From Skeletonema tropicum (taxonomy: Eukaryota > Bacillariophyta > Thalassiosirophyceae > Thalassiosirales > Thalassiosiraceae), in the NCBI GenBank assembly GCA_037178625.1, contig CM074144.1, positions 1,054,001-1,118,000 on the forward strand: a stretch of DNA of 64,000 nucleotides, written 5' to 3'. Each line of letters opens with the position of its first letter. The stretch's first letter is position 1. Under the pieces are notes generated by a model. The model worked only from the letters and a program-made list of their open reading frames with translations, was not told the DNA's origin and did no database searches. Shown in pieces: positions 22,027 through 32,769 of this stretch. The translations under genes and the position numbers were made by a program.

Positions 22027-25000
22027 TTAAGACAGTTCGGTATACTCCGAATCACAGTAGTTTGAATTTATTGCAACGCACGATTCTCCTGGTGTTGAGC
22101 ACTGCCAAGTGCATGGCTCGCCACAGAAAGTACGCGCGTCCAACTCAGATGTGCCACAGCGGGTCCAGACACTGCTTTGGACGGGATTAGTGTAGATACG
22201 CTTGGGGATAGATCCACAGTAGTTGGCATGAACTCCCCAGCACCATTCTCCTGCTGGACAATCGGCTTGTGAAACGCAAACTTGTCCACAAGTCTCTCTT
22301 GCATGTAGCTCCGATGGGCCACATCGGTTCCGACGATCAATCACAAGCTCACCACCTGTAGGCTGCTTGGTAGGAGCAGGAGTCACAACAGCAGTTGGTT
22401 CTGCTGTTGGCTGTGGTGTAGTAGGAATGGGCGTCGGCTGAGATGTTGGCTCAGATGTCGGCCTGTCAGTGGGTTCAGGAGTTCCTTGGGGAGCCTTCGT
22501 AGGAGCAGGAGTCACCGGCTGAGATGTGGTAGGCGGTGAATCGTCGTGATACTCTGAACCGCAGTAGTTGGAATGAACTCCAAGGCACGTTTCTCCTGGT
22601 GTCGAGCACTGCCAAGTGCATGGCTCGCCACAGAAAGTACGCGCGTCCAACTCAGATGTGCCACAGCGGGTCCAGACACTGCTTTGAACAGGGTTAGTGT
22701 AGATACGCTTGGGGATAGATCCACAATAGTTGGCATGAACTCCCCAGCAATATTCTCCTGCTGCACAGTCGGCTTGTGAAACACAAACCTTTCCACATGT
22801 CTCTCTTGCATGTAGCTCCGATGAGCCACATCGGTTCTGACGATCAATCACAAGTTCACCTGTGGGCTGAGGAGTTGACAAGGGAGCCTTCGTAGGAGCA
22901 GGAGTGACAACAGTTGGCCCTGATGTTGGCTGCGCTGTCGGTTCAGATGTCGGCTGAGATGTGGTAGGAATGGGCGTCGGCTGTGAGGTCGGTTCAGGCG
23001 TTGGCAAAGAAGTCGTTGGCTCGGGGTTTGGAGGGGAAGTCGGAGCCTTGGACGGAGCAGGAGTCACTGTAGTTGTGGTGGTAGTTGTTGTTGTCGAAGA
23101 AGTACTTGTTGTAGTCTGAGAATTTGAGCACCCAGCACTCAAAGATACCTCGCTCACCACTGCATCTGACCACCCTCCTCCAACATCATGAGTTGCGACC
23201 CAGAAGAAAGCTCCTCCGTTACACTCAAACTCTCCGCTGTTGAACGCCTTGATCTCCTGTTGAATTTGGACAGCTTGATTCGCGTTGACGTTGGATCCTG
23301 TACCTGAACAATCAGAAATGCAGTGTCCGAACACAACCTTGTTGGGCTCATTGTCAAACAAATCATTTGCCAGTGATGAGTAAATGGTAGAAGCCTTCAT
23401 AGATCCTGCTCCTGTGCCATCAAAACCATCAATGCCAGCACGAGTATACCCATTGTAGAACTGAGGCATCAAGAAGTCAAGGTCGGCACGTCGCTCGTGA
23501 AGAATCTCAAAGTACTTTGAGCCTGATACGAGATCGGTGTCCATTGGAGCATGAGTGACCTCATAGCGGCCGCGATTGTATCCATTACTTGCTTGAAGCG
23601 CATCCAATTTAGTCCTGAGGAAAGAAGTCATTGAGTTCAAAAATAGCTGAGCCCCTTCATCAGAGTAGAGACTGGATCGTTGACCACATCTACCAGCTTG
23701 ATTGCCAGCAACATCGTAACAGTACTCGTAATCAATGTCAATTCCGTCGAGATTTTGGGCATCGATCATGTTGACAAGGTCAGTGGATAGTCTATCCTCG
23801 TGGCCAAAGCAGTAATCCCAGCAGTTATTTGAATCACCTGAAGGCATGGAATCAGATTACATATTGTTAGAAAAGACCCAAAAACAAACATGAATGTAGC
23901 AAAATTAAGACATCATATGTGCAAATGAACTCACCTGACCAGGATCCACCCATTCCAGCTCCGCCGAAGCTCATGATTACTTTCTTGCCCATTCCACGCC
24001 ACTTATCGATCAGATCAGGACGAGCTTGATTGCCGCAAAGTGGGAGGCTACTTGACACTTGACATTGGCTATCACAATTGTTCTTGCCTGGTGACCAAGT
24101 GTACGATACTGCAAACGCAATCACAATATGTGAGTAAGCATCAATCTGCTCATCGGTGGGACAAGCTTGCCAGTTTCCAACATATGCAATGAGACGACTA
24201 TCTTCTCCGTGGTCAGCATTGTAGTTGAACCCAGAAGTTGGGGGACTTGGAGGTGGTGGGCTTGGACTTGGTGGCGAAGGTGGCTGCCCACTGCAGTTGC
24301 TTTGGCAGCATTCTCCGCAGTATGCTTCTGTGGTACCACAATAGCCCCACTGGCTGCAGCACATTCCATTGGAGCAAGGATTATTCGGTCCACAAGCACT
24401 GCTAACAGCAGGACAGCTTGAAGGAGGTGGAGGCGGAGGAGGTGATACGCTTGTCGAAGTAGTTGTTGTGGTAGCCTCTGTAGTAGTCGTAGGAGGAGGT
24501 GGTGGTGGAGGAGTCGTAGGAGGAGGCTCGGTCACTGTAGTTGTGGTGGTAGTTGTTGTTGTTGAAGAAGTACTTGATGTAGTCTGAGAATTTGAGCACC
24601 CAGCACTCAAAGATACCTCGCTCACCACTACATCTGACCACCCTCCTCCGACGTCATGAGTTGCGACCCAGAAGAAAGCTCCTCCATTACACTCAAACTC
24701 TCCGCTGTTGAACGCCTTGATCTCCTGTTGAATTTGGACAGCTTGATTCGCGTTGACGTTAGATCCTGTACCTGAACAATCAGAAATGCAGTGTCCGAAC
24801 ACAACCTTGTTAGGCTCATTGTCAAACAAATCATTTGCCAGTGATGAGTAAATGGTAGAAGCCTTCATAGATCCTGCTCCTGTGCCATCAAAACCATCAA
24901 TACCAGCACGAGTATACCCATTGTAGAACTGAGGCATCAAGAAGTCAAGGTCGGCACGTCGCTCGTGAAGAATCTCAAAGTACTTTGAGCCTGATACGAG

Positions 25001-26975
25001 ATCGGTGTCCATTGGAGCATGAGTGACCTCATAGCGGCCGCGATTGTATCCATTACTTGCTTGAAGCGCATCCAATTTAGTCCTGAGGAAAGAAGTCATT
25101 GAGTTCAAAAATAGCTGAGCCCCTTCATCAGAGTAGAGACTGGATCGTTGACCACATCTACCAGCTTGATTGCCAGCAACATCGTAACAGTACTCGTAGT
25201 CAATGTCAATTCCGTCGAGATTTTGGGCATCAATCATGTTGACAAGGTCAGTGGATAGTCTATCCTCGTGGCCAAAGCAGTAATCCCAGCAGTTATTTGA
25301 ATCACCTGAAGGCATGGAATCAGATTGGTTGCATGTTGTTAGAAGAGATCAAAATAACCAATCAATATAGAGCAGAGTTTGCACATGTTCAAATGAACTC
25401 ACCTGACCAGGATCCACCCATTCCAGCTCCGCCGAAGCTCATGATTACTTTCTTGCCCATTCCACGCCACTTATCGATCAAGTCAGGGCGCGCCTGGTTG
25501 CCGCAAAGTGGGAGGCTACTTGACACTTGACATTGGCTATCACAATTGTTCTTGCCTGGTGACCAAGTGTACGATACTGCAAACGCAATCACAATATGTG
25601 AGTAAGCATCAATCTGCTCATCGGTGGGACAAGCTTGCCAGTTTCCAACATATGCAATGAGACGACTATCTTCTCCGTGGTCAGCATTGTAGTTGAACCC
25701 AGAAGTTGGAGGACTTGGAGGTGGTGGGCTTGGACTTGGTGGCGAAGGTGGCTGCCCACTGCAGTTGCTTTGGCAGCACTCTCCGCAGTATGCTTCTGTG
25801 GTACCACAATAGCCCCACTGGCTGCAACACATTCCATTGGAGCAAGGATTATTTGGTCCACAAGCACTGCTAACAGCAGGACAGCTTGAAGGAGGCGGAG
25901 GCGGTGATACGCTTGTCGAAGTAGTTGTTGTGGTAGCCTCCGTGGTTGTCGCAGGAGGAGGTGGTGGTGGAGGAGATGTGGGAGGAGGCTCGTTGCCTGT
26001 GCTTGCGCATGTACTGGAAATCCTGATTTCAGCACAATTCCAAAACTGAATAGAGAGGAAATGATGATAAGCAGTCACCAATGCTAAATATGCCTGTTTT
26101 ATACAACTGTGGCAACAATAAATCATCATACATGTTATGACCAATTCTACTCACCTGCTCAGGAATTCCGCGTCCATCCGGAGGAATGGATTCGCAAACA
26201 CCAACATCATACTTTGGTTCAAAGCCAGCCGGAAAGTCGTAGTTGAGATAGCCCTCGTCGGAGTAGCAACTGTTTGCGGTGATGTAGTGCCATTGGAGAA
26301 GCACTAATTCGCCCGACAAACCTTCTGGCAACTTGAAACGATGAGAGAAAAAGTAATTACCACCGTCGTCTTTTTGGATTAATGCAGAGTCTGTACGAGG
26401 AATGTATGCACGGTTGGGATAGTTTGGATCAGGATGACTGCCATACAAAACATCCTCCACAAAGGTGAGTGGATTGCTATCAAAGCAATCTTGAGATGCC
26501 ACTTCACCAGCGTTGATAGCGCATGCCTTGTAGCTAAAGTGACCCATGTGATGAGCAGTGAGGACGACATCAAGCTGAACCACATCTCCTTCACCGTAGC
26601 ACGCTTGGATGTCCGGGGCTAAAGGGAGACCTTGATTATTCTTGGGGTAATCATAGTTACGTTCCTGGGTCAAGCCACAACGTGCTTCTGTGCCGCCAAT
26701 GTTGAGACCTAAAGGGGAATTAAAGAAAAAAGTCAGGATTACTATTCAGAGAAACATTGCAGAAGCCTTAAAGTAGAAGTAGTACAGAACAACTTACAAT
26801 GAGGACAGCTCTCCGGATAAGGAGTACTACCATCGGCCGGCCACCATATGCCATCCTCATAGGCGACAAAGTTTCTGGAGCGAGGGGACACGAGATGCCC
26901 ATGCCCATGTACGTCGGAGGCGAGTGAGGTGAAGACTGCAGCTATCGCCGCAGCAGTGACTTGTAGGGATAACAT
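22027..26975 (-). CDS. Multimodular chitin-degrading enzyme: LPMO - CBM18 - GH18 - CBM18 - GH18 - Cys-rich repeats (5 exons)
   Basis: Exons are 26975-26798, 26708-26155, 26045-25403, 25305-23935 and 23837-22027. All introns are GT-AG (89, 109, 97 and 97 bp), and the frame stays open for 1,518 residues. A signal peptide ends before [11 protein letters not shown]. The new N-terminal His25 and His113 (TAHHMGHF) form a likely copper histidine brace, with [11 protein letters not shown] closing a lytic polysaccharide monooxygenase domain. Two hevein-type chitin-binding domains ([20 protein letters not shown]) each precede a GH18 chitinase with DGIDIDYE (catalytic Glu496 and Glu953). Pro/Thr linkers separate the modules. 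Four Cys-rich modules (RCG[ST]SEL[HD]AR...NYC) end the chain. The enzyme is secreted and should cut crystalline chitin oxidatively and hydrolytically. The single-gene model rests on the in-phase splice joins. Confidence 0.85.
23054..25990 (-). repeat. 1,468 bp internal tandem duplication in the chitinase gene
   Basis: Two nearly identical blocks, about 25990-24522 and 24521-23054, each hold a Pro/Thr linker, a chitin-binding domain, the start of GH18, a 97 bp intron and the rest of GH18. Matching exon borders are exactly 1,468 bp apart (25403/23935 and 25305/23837). The protein blocks are 457 residues long and differ at only a few positions outside the linkers. Outer limits are approximate because the linkers are repetitive. 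Confidence 0.85.
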
Positions 26976-27253
26976 TTAAATTCTGGCAGAACTAGAGCAG
27001 GATGAATGGAACGTAGCGAGAGCGTAGTAGAGAACAAGTGTCAGTAGATAGATGTCCTTATGCAAATCGAGCGGATAGGAGTAAAGATATTATGAGTACT
27101 CGTTGAGCAGCTTGCTCTTGACAACCAGTGCTGTAAGTAGAGAGAGAACTCTCTTCGAGAGAAGATACGGGTGAATAAAGTGATTACTCCTTAGTGAATG
27201 AACAACTTCAACGTTTCAATGCGTGTTTGAATCTTTTTAATATGTGAGGTCAT
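26976..27253. promoter_or_regulatory. Upstream region of the chitinase gene up to the Copia insertion
   Basis: About 280 bp between the chitinase start and the retroelement insertion point; its last five bases (GTCAT, 27249-27253) are the target duplication. The Copia insertion therefore sits close to, or inside, the promoter of the chitinase gene. No individual motif is claimed. Confidence 0.4.
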
Positions 27254-27656
27254 TGTGATGGATAGCCGTCTTAGATGGCAATCCCCAATTGTATGGAAAA
27301 GAACTTTAGTTTAGGTTTAGTTTAGGTAGTTCCACGTCAAGGAATACCGCTTGTGAATGATGTTAGGATGTCAGAATCAGTCATCTGACACATCTAATCT
27401 TAGGGTTGACATCCGGGTCTTCCCAGGTGTCAAGGCTCTCGTGAAGCTTTGTTTTGGCAGAGCATCCTCATGTAGAGCATATAGTAGTATAATAGAAAAT
27501 AATCAATCAAGTAAAACAGAAGTCTACAGTCCAATCGAATTGATTCAACGCCCTACATCTCCTTTTATCTATTGGTGTTTGAGTTCTACAACCACTCAGA
27601 CACCTCCATCGACGGTTACGCTAACGTCTCCCTCATCAACTAAGTGAACTATTACA
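27254..27656 (+). repeat. Copia LTR 1 (403 bp)
   Basis: Starts TGTGATGG and ends CTATTACA. By reading it matches the LTR at 30725-31127 throughout. A primer-binding site follows directly. Confidence 0.9.
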
Positions 27657-27670
27657 GGTTATGAGCCCAA
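27657..27670 (+). other. Primer-binding site, complementary to initiator tRNA-Met anticodon arm
   Basis: GGTTATGAGCCCAA directly follows the LTR. Its complement contains GGGCTCATAACC, the anticodon stem-loop (CAU) of initiator tRNA-Met. This matches the internal half-tRNA priming known for Drosophila copia rather than use of the tRNA 3' end. The same sequence follows LTR 2 at 29758-29771. Confidence 0.65.
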
Positions 27671-27742
27671 ACTGCGTGTTGAACAGCAAAGGGCCAAAGG
27701 CGGGGGCTATCAACTTCGTGCTCGTTCCAACGCAACGCAACC

Positions 27743-28061
27743 TGTAATAGTTCACTTAGTTGATGAGGGAGACGTTAGCGTAACCGTCGATGGAGGTGTC
27801 TGAGTGGTTGTAGAACTCAAACACCAATAGATAAAAGGAGATGTAGGGCGTTGAATCAATTCGATTGGACTGTAGACTTCTGTTTTACTTGATTGATTAT
27901 TTTCTATTATACTACTATATGCTCTACATGAGGATGCTCTGCCAAAACAAAGCTTCACGAGAGCCTTGACACCTGGGAAGACCCGGATGTCAACCCTAAG
28001 ATTAGATGTGTCAGATGACTGATTCTGACATCCTAACATCATTCACAAGCGGTATTCCTTG
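27743..28061 (-). repeat. Inverted, truncated Copia LTR (319 bp)
   Basis: Reverse complement of the last 319 bp of the LTR 1 type, including its diagnostic bases. With LTR 1 it forms a large inverted repeat with an 86 bp spacer. It breaks off after CCTTG and joins unrelated sequence and then inverted integrase sequence. Confidence 0.88.
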
Positions 28062-28140
28062 TACTCCACATCCTTGATCTGCTGATCACCACGAGCAACA
28101 AAACGAGGAAAGACCGCTACGCAGAGAAACGTTAGGTCAT

Positions 28141-29068
28141 GACCTGCGTGTTGAACAGCAAAGGGCCAAAGGCGGGGGCTATCAACTTCGTGCTCGTTCC
28201 AACGCAACGCAACGTGAAGCATCATGGAACGTGCCATCCAAAAGATAGTTTGAATAGCTCTCTCAGCGGCACCATTTTCAAATTGAGATCCAACACCAGA
28301 GAACGTCTGCTTTTGTCCTTTACTGGAACAATCATCACGAAAATCCTTCGAAACATAGATACCATTGTCAGAGTGAAGATGCTTGATAGTAACACCGAAT
28401 TCTTCCAAGAATTGCTCATAGTGAATCTTGCCCTTGAGGGTCTCCGAAGCAGTGCCATCAGACTGGAACTCCATGTGTATATAGGAAGTAGCCATGTCAT
28501 GATACACAGTACCACAATTGTAGAGATCTTCATCGAATCCAGAAAGGGCGCGACCAGTAACGGGAACCTTGAACTGATCAGAACTGACGAAATCACCAGG
28601 CAAATATCTGTCACGGGCAAGCACATCCACCTTCTCGGGATCCTTCTTAGAGACAGATGGAGACGGAGGTTTCGATCGTTTCGCACTTGCCAGCTTGCAA
28701 GTAGGACAGACCGGCAACGGACAGTTAGCTGCTTCTGGAGGATCTGCTTTCAACACTGCTTCCGTCGTACAGATCTTCATCAACTTGATCTGTCTCTTAA
28801 CAATCTCCTCACGAAACCAAACTGTCTCGATGTGATACCACTTCGAACGGGGAGTAAACTGAGGCGGAAGAGTCTGTGCCAGAAGCAAAGCTCCAGCGTT
28901 ATCTTCGTGAATAGAGACTTTCATCTCCGCAGCTTGCTCCTCAAGACCGTAGACCTTGCTGAGACTCTTAACCATGTCAATGAGAGGAAAGAGTTCTCTA
29001 CAACAATGAGCAAGAGCTGTAATCTCTGCTTCCATAGTGCTGAGGGCTGTCTTCGAAGACTGCAATTG
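28141..29068 (-). pseudogene. Inverted Copia fragment: RNase H piece fused in frame to integrase
   Basis: On the minus strand, an RNase H segment (29068 to about 28760, SSKTALSTMEAEITALAHCC) runs directly into integrase sequence. The join follows the peptide KICTTE. The integrase core keeps DQFK, HLHSDNG and the ENGAAERAIQ box, i.e. a recognisable D, D, E set. It ends after PFAVQHAG, where another breakpoint lies. Normal Copia order is integrase before RT and RNase H, so the two pieces are joined in the wrong order. The frame happens to remain open across the junctions. Confidence 0.75.
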
Positions 29069-29240
29069 AGACTGTTTGGTTTCGTGAGGAGATTGTTAAG
29101 AGACAGATCAAGTTGATGAAGATCTGTACGACGGAACAACTTGGAGACATCTTTACGAAAGGTCTTTCCAAGGATGTGTTCCAGATCTTGAGGAGGAAGC
29201 TCATGGGTTGGTAGAACACATGAGGATCTCTGAGAAGGAG
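29069..29240 (+). pseudogene. Copia RNase H C-terminal tail and polypurine tract, plus orientation
   Basis: Repeats the last part of the RNase H sequence found at about 30556-30724, including the peptide TEQLGDIFTKGLSKDVFQIL, then AGAAGGAG before LTR 2. The break with the inverted fragment occurs at a short GAGAC present in both partners. Confidence 0.75.
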
Positions 29241-29757
29241 TGTGATGGATAGCCGTCTTAGATGGCAATCCCCAATTGTATGGAAAAGAACTTTAGTTTA
29301 GGTTTAGTTTAGATAGTTCCACGTCAAGGAATACCGCTTGTGAATGATGTTAGGATGTCAGAATCAGTCATCTGACACATCTAATCTTAGGATTTTATTC
29401 CTGCTCAAAATCGCTGACAAGAACTGCGTTGAAGCTGATGAAGCTCGCCTCAGTTTGAAGATTTACGATGCTCTAAATCAGTCATCTGACACATCTAATC
29501 TTAGGATTGACATCCGGGTCTTCCCAGGTGTCAAGGCTCTCGTGAAGCTTTGTTTTGGCAGAGCATCCTCATGAAGAGCATATAGTAGTATAATAGAAAA
29601 TAATCAATCAAGTAAAACAGAAGTCTACAGTCCAATCGAATTGATTCAACGCCCTACATCTCCTTTTATCTATTGGTGTTTGAGTTCTACAACCACTCAG
29701 ACACCTCCATCGACGGTTACGCTAACGTCTCCCTCATCAACTAAGTGAACTATTACA
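29241..29757 (+). repeat. Copia LTR 2, with 114 bp insertion
   Basis: Matches the 403 bp LTR with about three substitutions and 114 extra bases near 29393-29506. The insert ends with a 30 bp repeat of LTR sequence (29361-29391 repeated at about 29477-29507). Its other 84 bp read LKIADKNCVEADEARLSLKIYDAL in one frame, possibly a piece of gag. A primer-binding site follows at 29758-29771. Confidence 0.85.
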
Positions 29758-29771
29758 GGTTATGAGCCCAA

Positions 29772-30698
29772 CTTCTAGAGAAGGAAGGTGATGCTGCTGG
29801 TTTCTTGGGCGTTGATTTGAAGAAGAAGAATGGTCAGGTTGAAATGACTCAAACTGGTCTCATCGACCGCATCATCACTGCTCTCGGTCTAGAAGGAGGA
29901 CAACACCATCCAAAGCTAACTCCGGCAAGTTCCAAGCCTTTGGTTCGTGATACTGACGGCGCTGCTGCAGAAGGAGCGTTCTCTTATTCAAGTGTTGTTG
30001 GAATGTTGCTCTATCTCTCTGGTCACTCTCGTCCCGATATTGCCTATGCTGTGAACTGTTGTGCGAGGTACATGTTCTCTCCACGCAAGTCTCACGAAGA
30101 AGCTCTCATCAGGATCGGTTTGTATCTCAAGGGTACACGTGATAAGGGATTGATTCTCACCCCTACTTCGAATGTTCTCAATGTCGAAGCTTATCCTGAC
30201 GCAGATTTTGGTGGTTTGTACGGACATGAACATCCCAGTGACCCTGCCTGTGTCAAGAGTAGAACAGGATTCGTCATCAAGGTTGCTAATTGTCCTGTTT
30301 TGTGGAAGTCTCAATTGCAGTCTTCGAAGACAGCCCTCAGCACTATGGAAGCAGAGATTACAGCTCTTGCTCATTGTTGTAGAGAACTCTTTCCTCTCAT
30401 TGACATGGTTAAGAGTCTCAGCAAGGTCTACGGTCTTGAGGAGCAAGCTGCGGAGATGAAAGTCTCTATTCACGAAGATAACGCTGGAGCTTTGCTTCTG
30501 GCACAGACTCTTCCGCCTCAGTTTACTCCCCGTTCGAAGTGGTATCACATCGAGACAGTTTGGTTTCGTGAGGAGATTGTTAAGAGACAGATCAAGTTGA
30601 TGAAGATCTGTACGACGGAACAACTTGGAGACATCTTTACGAAAGGTCTTTCCAAGGATGTGTTCCAGATCTTGAGGAGGAAGCTCATGGGTTGGTAG
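29772..30698 (+). pseudogene. Copia reverse transcriptase C-terminus and RNase H, 5'-truncated
   Basis: Open from just after the primer site to the TAG at 30698. It starts in the middle of a Copia-type reverse transcriptase (GFLGVDLKKKNGQVEMTQ). It then covers the conserved YSSVVGMLLYLSGHSRPDIAYAV region and RNase H (SSKTALSTMEAEITALAHC). It ends at the normal KLMGW terminus, 26 bp before LTR 3. No start codon of its own is expected, since gag, protease and integrase are deleted. Confidence 0.85.
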
Positions 30699-30724
30699 AA
30701 CACATGAGGATCTCTGAGAAGGAG

Positions 30725-31127
30725 TGTGATGGATAGCCGTCTTAGATGGCAATCCCCAATTGTATGGAAAAGAACTTTAGTTTAGGTTTAGTTTAGGTAG
30801 TTCCACGTCAAGGAATACCGCTTGTGAATGATGTTAGGATGTCAGAATCAGTCATCTGACACATCTAATCTTAGGGTTGACATCCGGGTCTTCCCAGGTG
30901 TCAAGGCTCTCGTGAAGCTTTGTTTTGGCAGAGCATCCTCATGTAGAGCATATAGTAGTATAATAGAAAATAATCAATCAAGTAAAACAGAAGTCTACAG
31001 TCCAATCGAATTGATTCAACGCCCTACATCTCCTTTTATCTATTGGTGTTTGAGTTCTACAACCACTCAGACACCTCCATCGACGGTTACGCTAACGTCT
31101 CCCTCATCAACTAAGTGAACTATTACA
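30725..31127 (+). repeat. Copia LTR 3 (403 bp)
   Basis: Same length and, as read, same sequence as LTR 1. It is preceded by a purine-rich tract (GAGAAGGAG) and followed by the GTCAT target duplication. Confidence 0.9.
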
Positions 31128-31132
31128 GTCAT

Positions 31133-31924
31133 TGCATGTGTTAGTTGTCCTGTACCTGTGACATTTTTCTGTGACGTAAACCGGACGACACTTGTAGTTT
31201 CTCATTTGATACATTTGGCATGATAGCTTTCATTCACATTTTGTCACAATTACACTCTAGAGTCTAATAATGACACATGAATGAACAAATGACGCAATGG
31301 ATGACTGCCTGGCTGGAGAGTCATTTTGATTGTGACACACTTAAGTAGGCTTGATGTTCTCTGGTACTAATTACTCCCTCCTATTATCGCCTTCACCGGA
31401 GTGAATAGGAGTGATTCTATCATTCTATCTAGTTGGCAGGATGCATGGGAAAGCAATATTTGAAAGCTAAGAATGAAGTTTTGTCAGCCCAGTTAGGTGG
31501 CAATTATGGTATCCTATTCTCTCGATACGAGAGAAGTTCATTGTGTCTCGCTCGACTCCTTTCCATTTTCATACCATACAGCATCATCGTTTTTGGCCGA
31601 CAATGTAACTCAAATGGCTTGTTTGAAAGGTATCTCTCGCCGTTGATACAAGAGTAAGTAAAAATTATTGTTTTTTCTGACCGTGATCGAAATGAAGTCA
31701 TCTAGTTTGTCTGTGTACTCTGGAAAAATGCCAGTTGTGCATCTATAGATCCCTGCGCTATTCTCTACTTGGCTCATGATCAAGGCAGGCCCTGTTTGAC
31801 TTCTTCTTCTTCTGCAAGTTTCCTTCTCAAACATGTCAGCAGCAGAGCAGCTGCCAATACATATAGAAAAGCATCCATCATTTCCATCATTTTGAATCTT
31901 TCCTCTCTCACGTCGCTTGCCCTA
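31133..31924. other. Intergenic, no gene seen
   Basis: This 792 bp between the retroelement and the methyltransferase stop holds only short frames with no recognisable protein. An open minus-strand frame (31780-32019) overlaps the 3' end of the methyltransferase and could be a missed alternative C-terminal exon, but no good splice site supports it. Confidence 0.45.
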
Positions 31925-32578
31925 CTATACGACATTATCTCCTCGACTCCAATGAAAGAATCTATGCAGCACCAACCCCGCAGCAACGGAAACATTGAGA
32001 CTTGCCGTACCACCACCATATTGTGATATTCTCACAAATCCATCACAGACGGACATTTGTTTCGACGTCATACCCTGCCCTTCGTTGCCCATCATGAATG
32101 CAGTGGAGGTTGTGAATGGTTCGTTTTCTAGATTGACTGATGATGGATCAATTTCGACCCCTATTATTTGAATTGTTGTTGGTTTGCTATTCTTTGATCT
32201 CTGTATTGATTTGTTGTCAACGTCTTGAATAATTTCATGTTCATCGTCTGTTTCACAGCAAGGCAAGCTTTTGATATGTGCGACACATTCTTCCAATTTG
32301 TCAAATCGAATAATCTTCATCTTGCCTCTTCTTACTGCATCAATCATAGCTGTAGGCATGTCTGAGGAGGATGACTTATTGTTCCCATCATCATCATCAT
32401 GATTATTATTATTATTTACTTCAAAGTTGAAGCTCTTTTGTCCGACGACGAATATTGTTGTGACACCAAAGGATGCTCCAATTTGGATTAGATTTCGGAT
32501 ATTCTGACGCTTGCTGATGTTCGTTATAATCAAATACGGCTTGGGCTGCTTCTTGCAGTGGTGAGGAGACTTCATCAT
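31925..32578 (-). CDS. SpoU/TrmH-family RNA 2'-O-methyltransferase
   Basis: This single exon encodes 217 residues starting MMKSPHHC. The three SpoU motifs are visible: NIRNLIQIGASFGV (motif 1, Asn and Arg), AFMMGNEGQGM (motif 2) and RISQYGGGTASLNVSVAAGLVLHRF (motif 3). They form the trefoil-knot SAM site that methylates ribose 2'-OH groups in tRNA or rRNA. An acidic Asn/Asp/Ser insert (about residues 55-75) interrupts the domain. The C-terminus stops soon after motif 3, which is normal for the minimal family. It is divergent from the transporter gene, with start codons 191 bp apart. The RNA substrate cannot be told. Confidence 0.85.
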   Translation of the reverse strand: MMKSPHHCKKQPKPYLIITNISKRQNIRNLIQIGASFGVTTIFVVGQKSFNFEVNNNNNHDDDDGNNKSSSSDMPTAMIDAVRRGKMKIIRFDKLEECVAHIKSLPCCETDDEHEIIQDVDNKSIQRSKNSKPTTIQIIGVEIDPSSVNLENEPFTTSTAFMMGNEGQGMTSKQMSVCDGFVRISQYGGGTASLNVSVAAGLVLHRFFHWSRGDNVV

Positions 32579-32769
32579 GATACAGAAGAATTGGCTACTA
32601 CATAATAGTTTAAGAGTTTCATCTTCCGGTCACGGCGTCACGCGCATCAAGAGAGGAGGGGGGCTGATCAACGGACGAAGACAGACAAAATAAGTATCTT
32701 CTTCCGCAAGCCTTTGCGCTTTGCCTTTTGCCTTCATAAATTCACTTGCCCATAAAACAGAAGGAGTCA

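Larger units (their letters stand above)
27254..31127. mobile_element. Rearranged Ty1/Copia retrotransposon, composite with one inverted and three direct LTRs
   Basis: The order is: LTR, primer site, a 70 bp integrase scrap, inverted partial LTR, integrase and RNase H in minus orientation, RNase H tail in plus, LTR, primer site, RT/RNase H in plus, LTR. The outer LTRs appear identical (403 bp, TG...CA). The whole block is flanked by GTCAT at 27249-27253 and 31128-31132, so it behaves as one integration event. Gag, protease and most of the reverse transcriptase are missing, making it non-autonomous. An integrase upstream of RT/RNase H fragments of this sequence type points to Copia; in diatoms these are often called CoDi elements. 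Confidence 0.85.

Noticed and set aside
28139..29116. 325-residue plus-strand open frame over the Copia integrase
   Set aside because: It is the complement of the inverted integrase and RNase H fragment, which carries the recognisable motifs.
31780..32019. Alternative C-terminal exon for the SpoU methyltransferase
   Set aside because: The only intron that would connect it is about 23 bp; the existing stop shortly after motif 3 is normal for the family.
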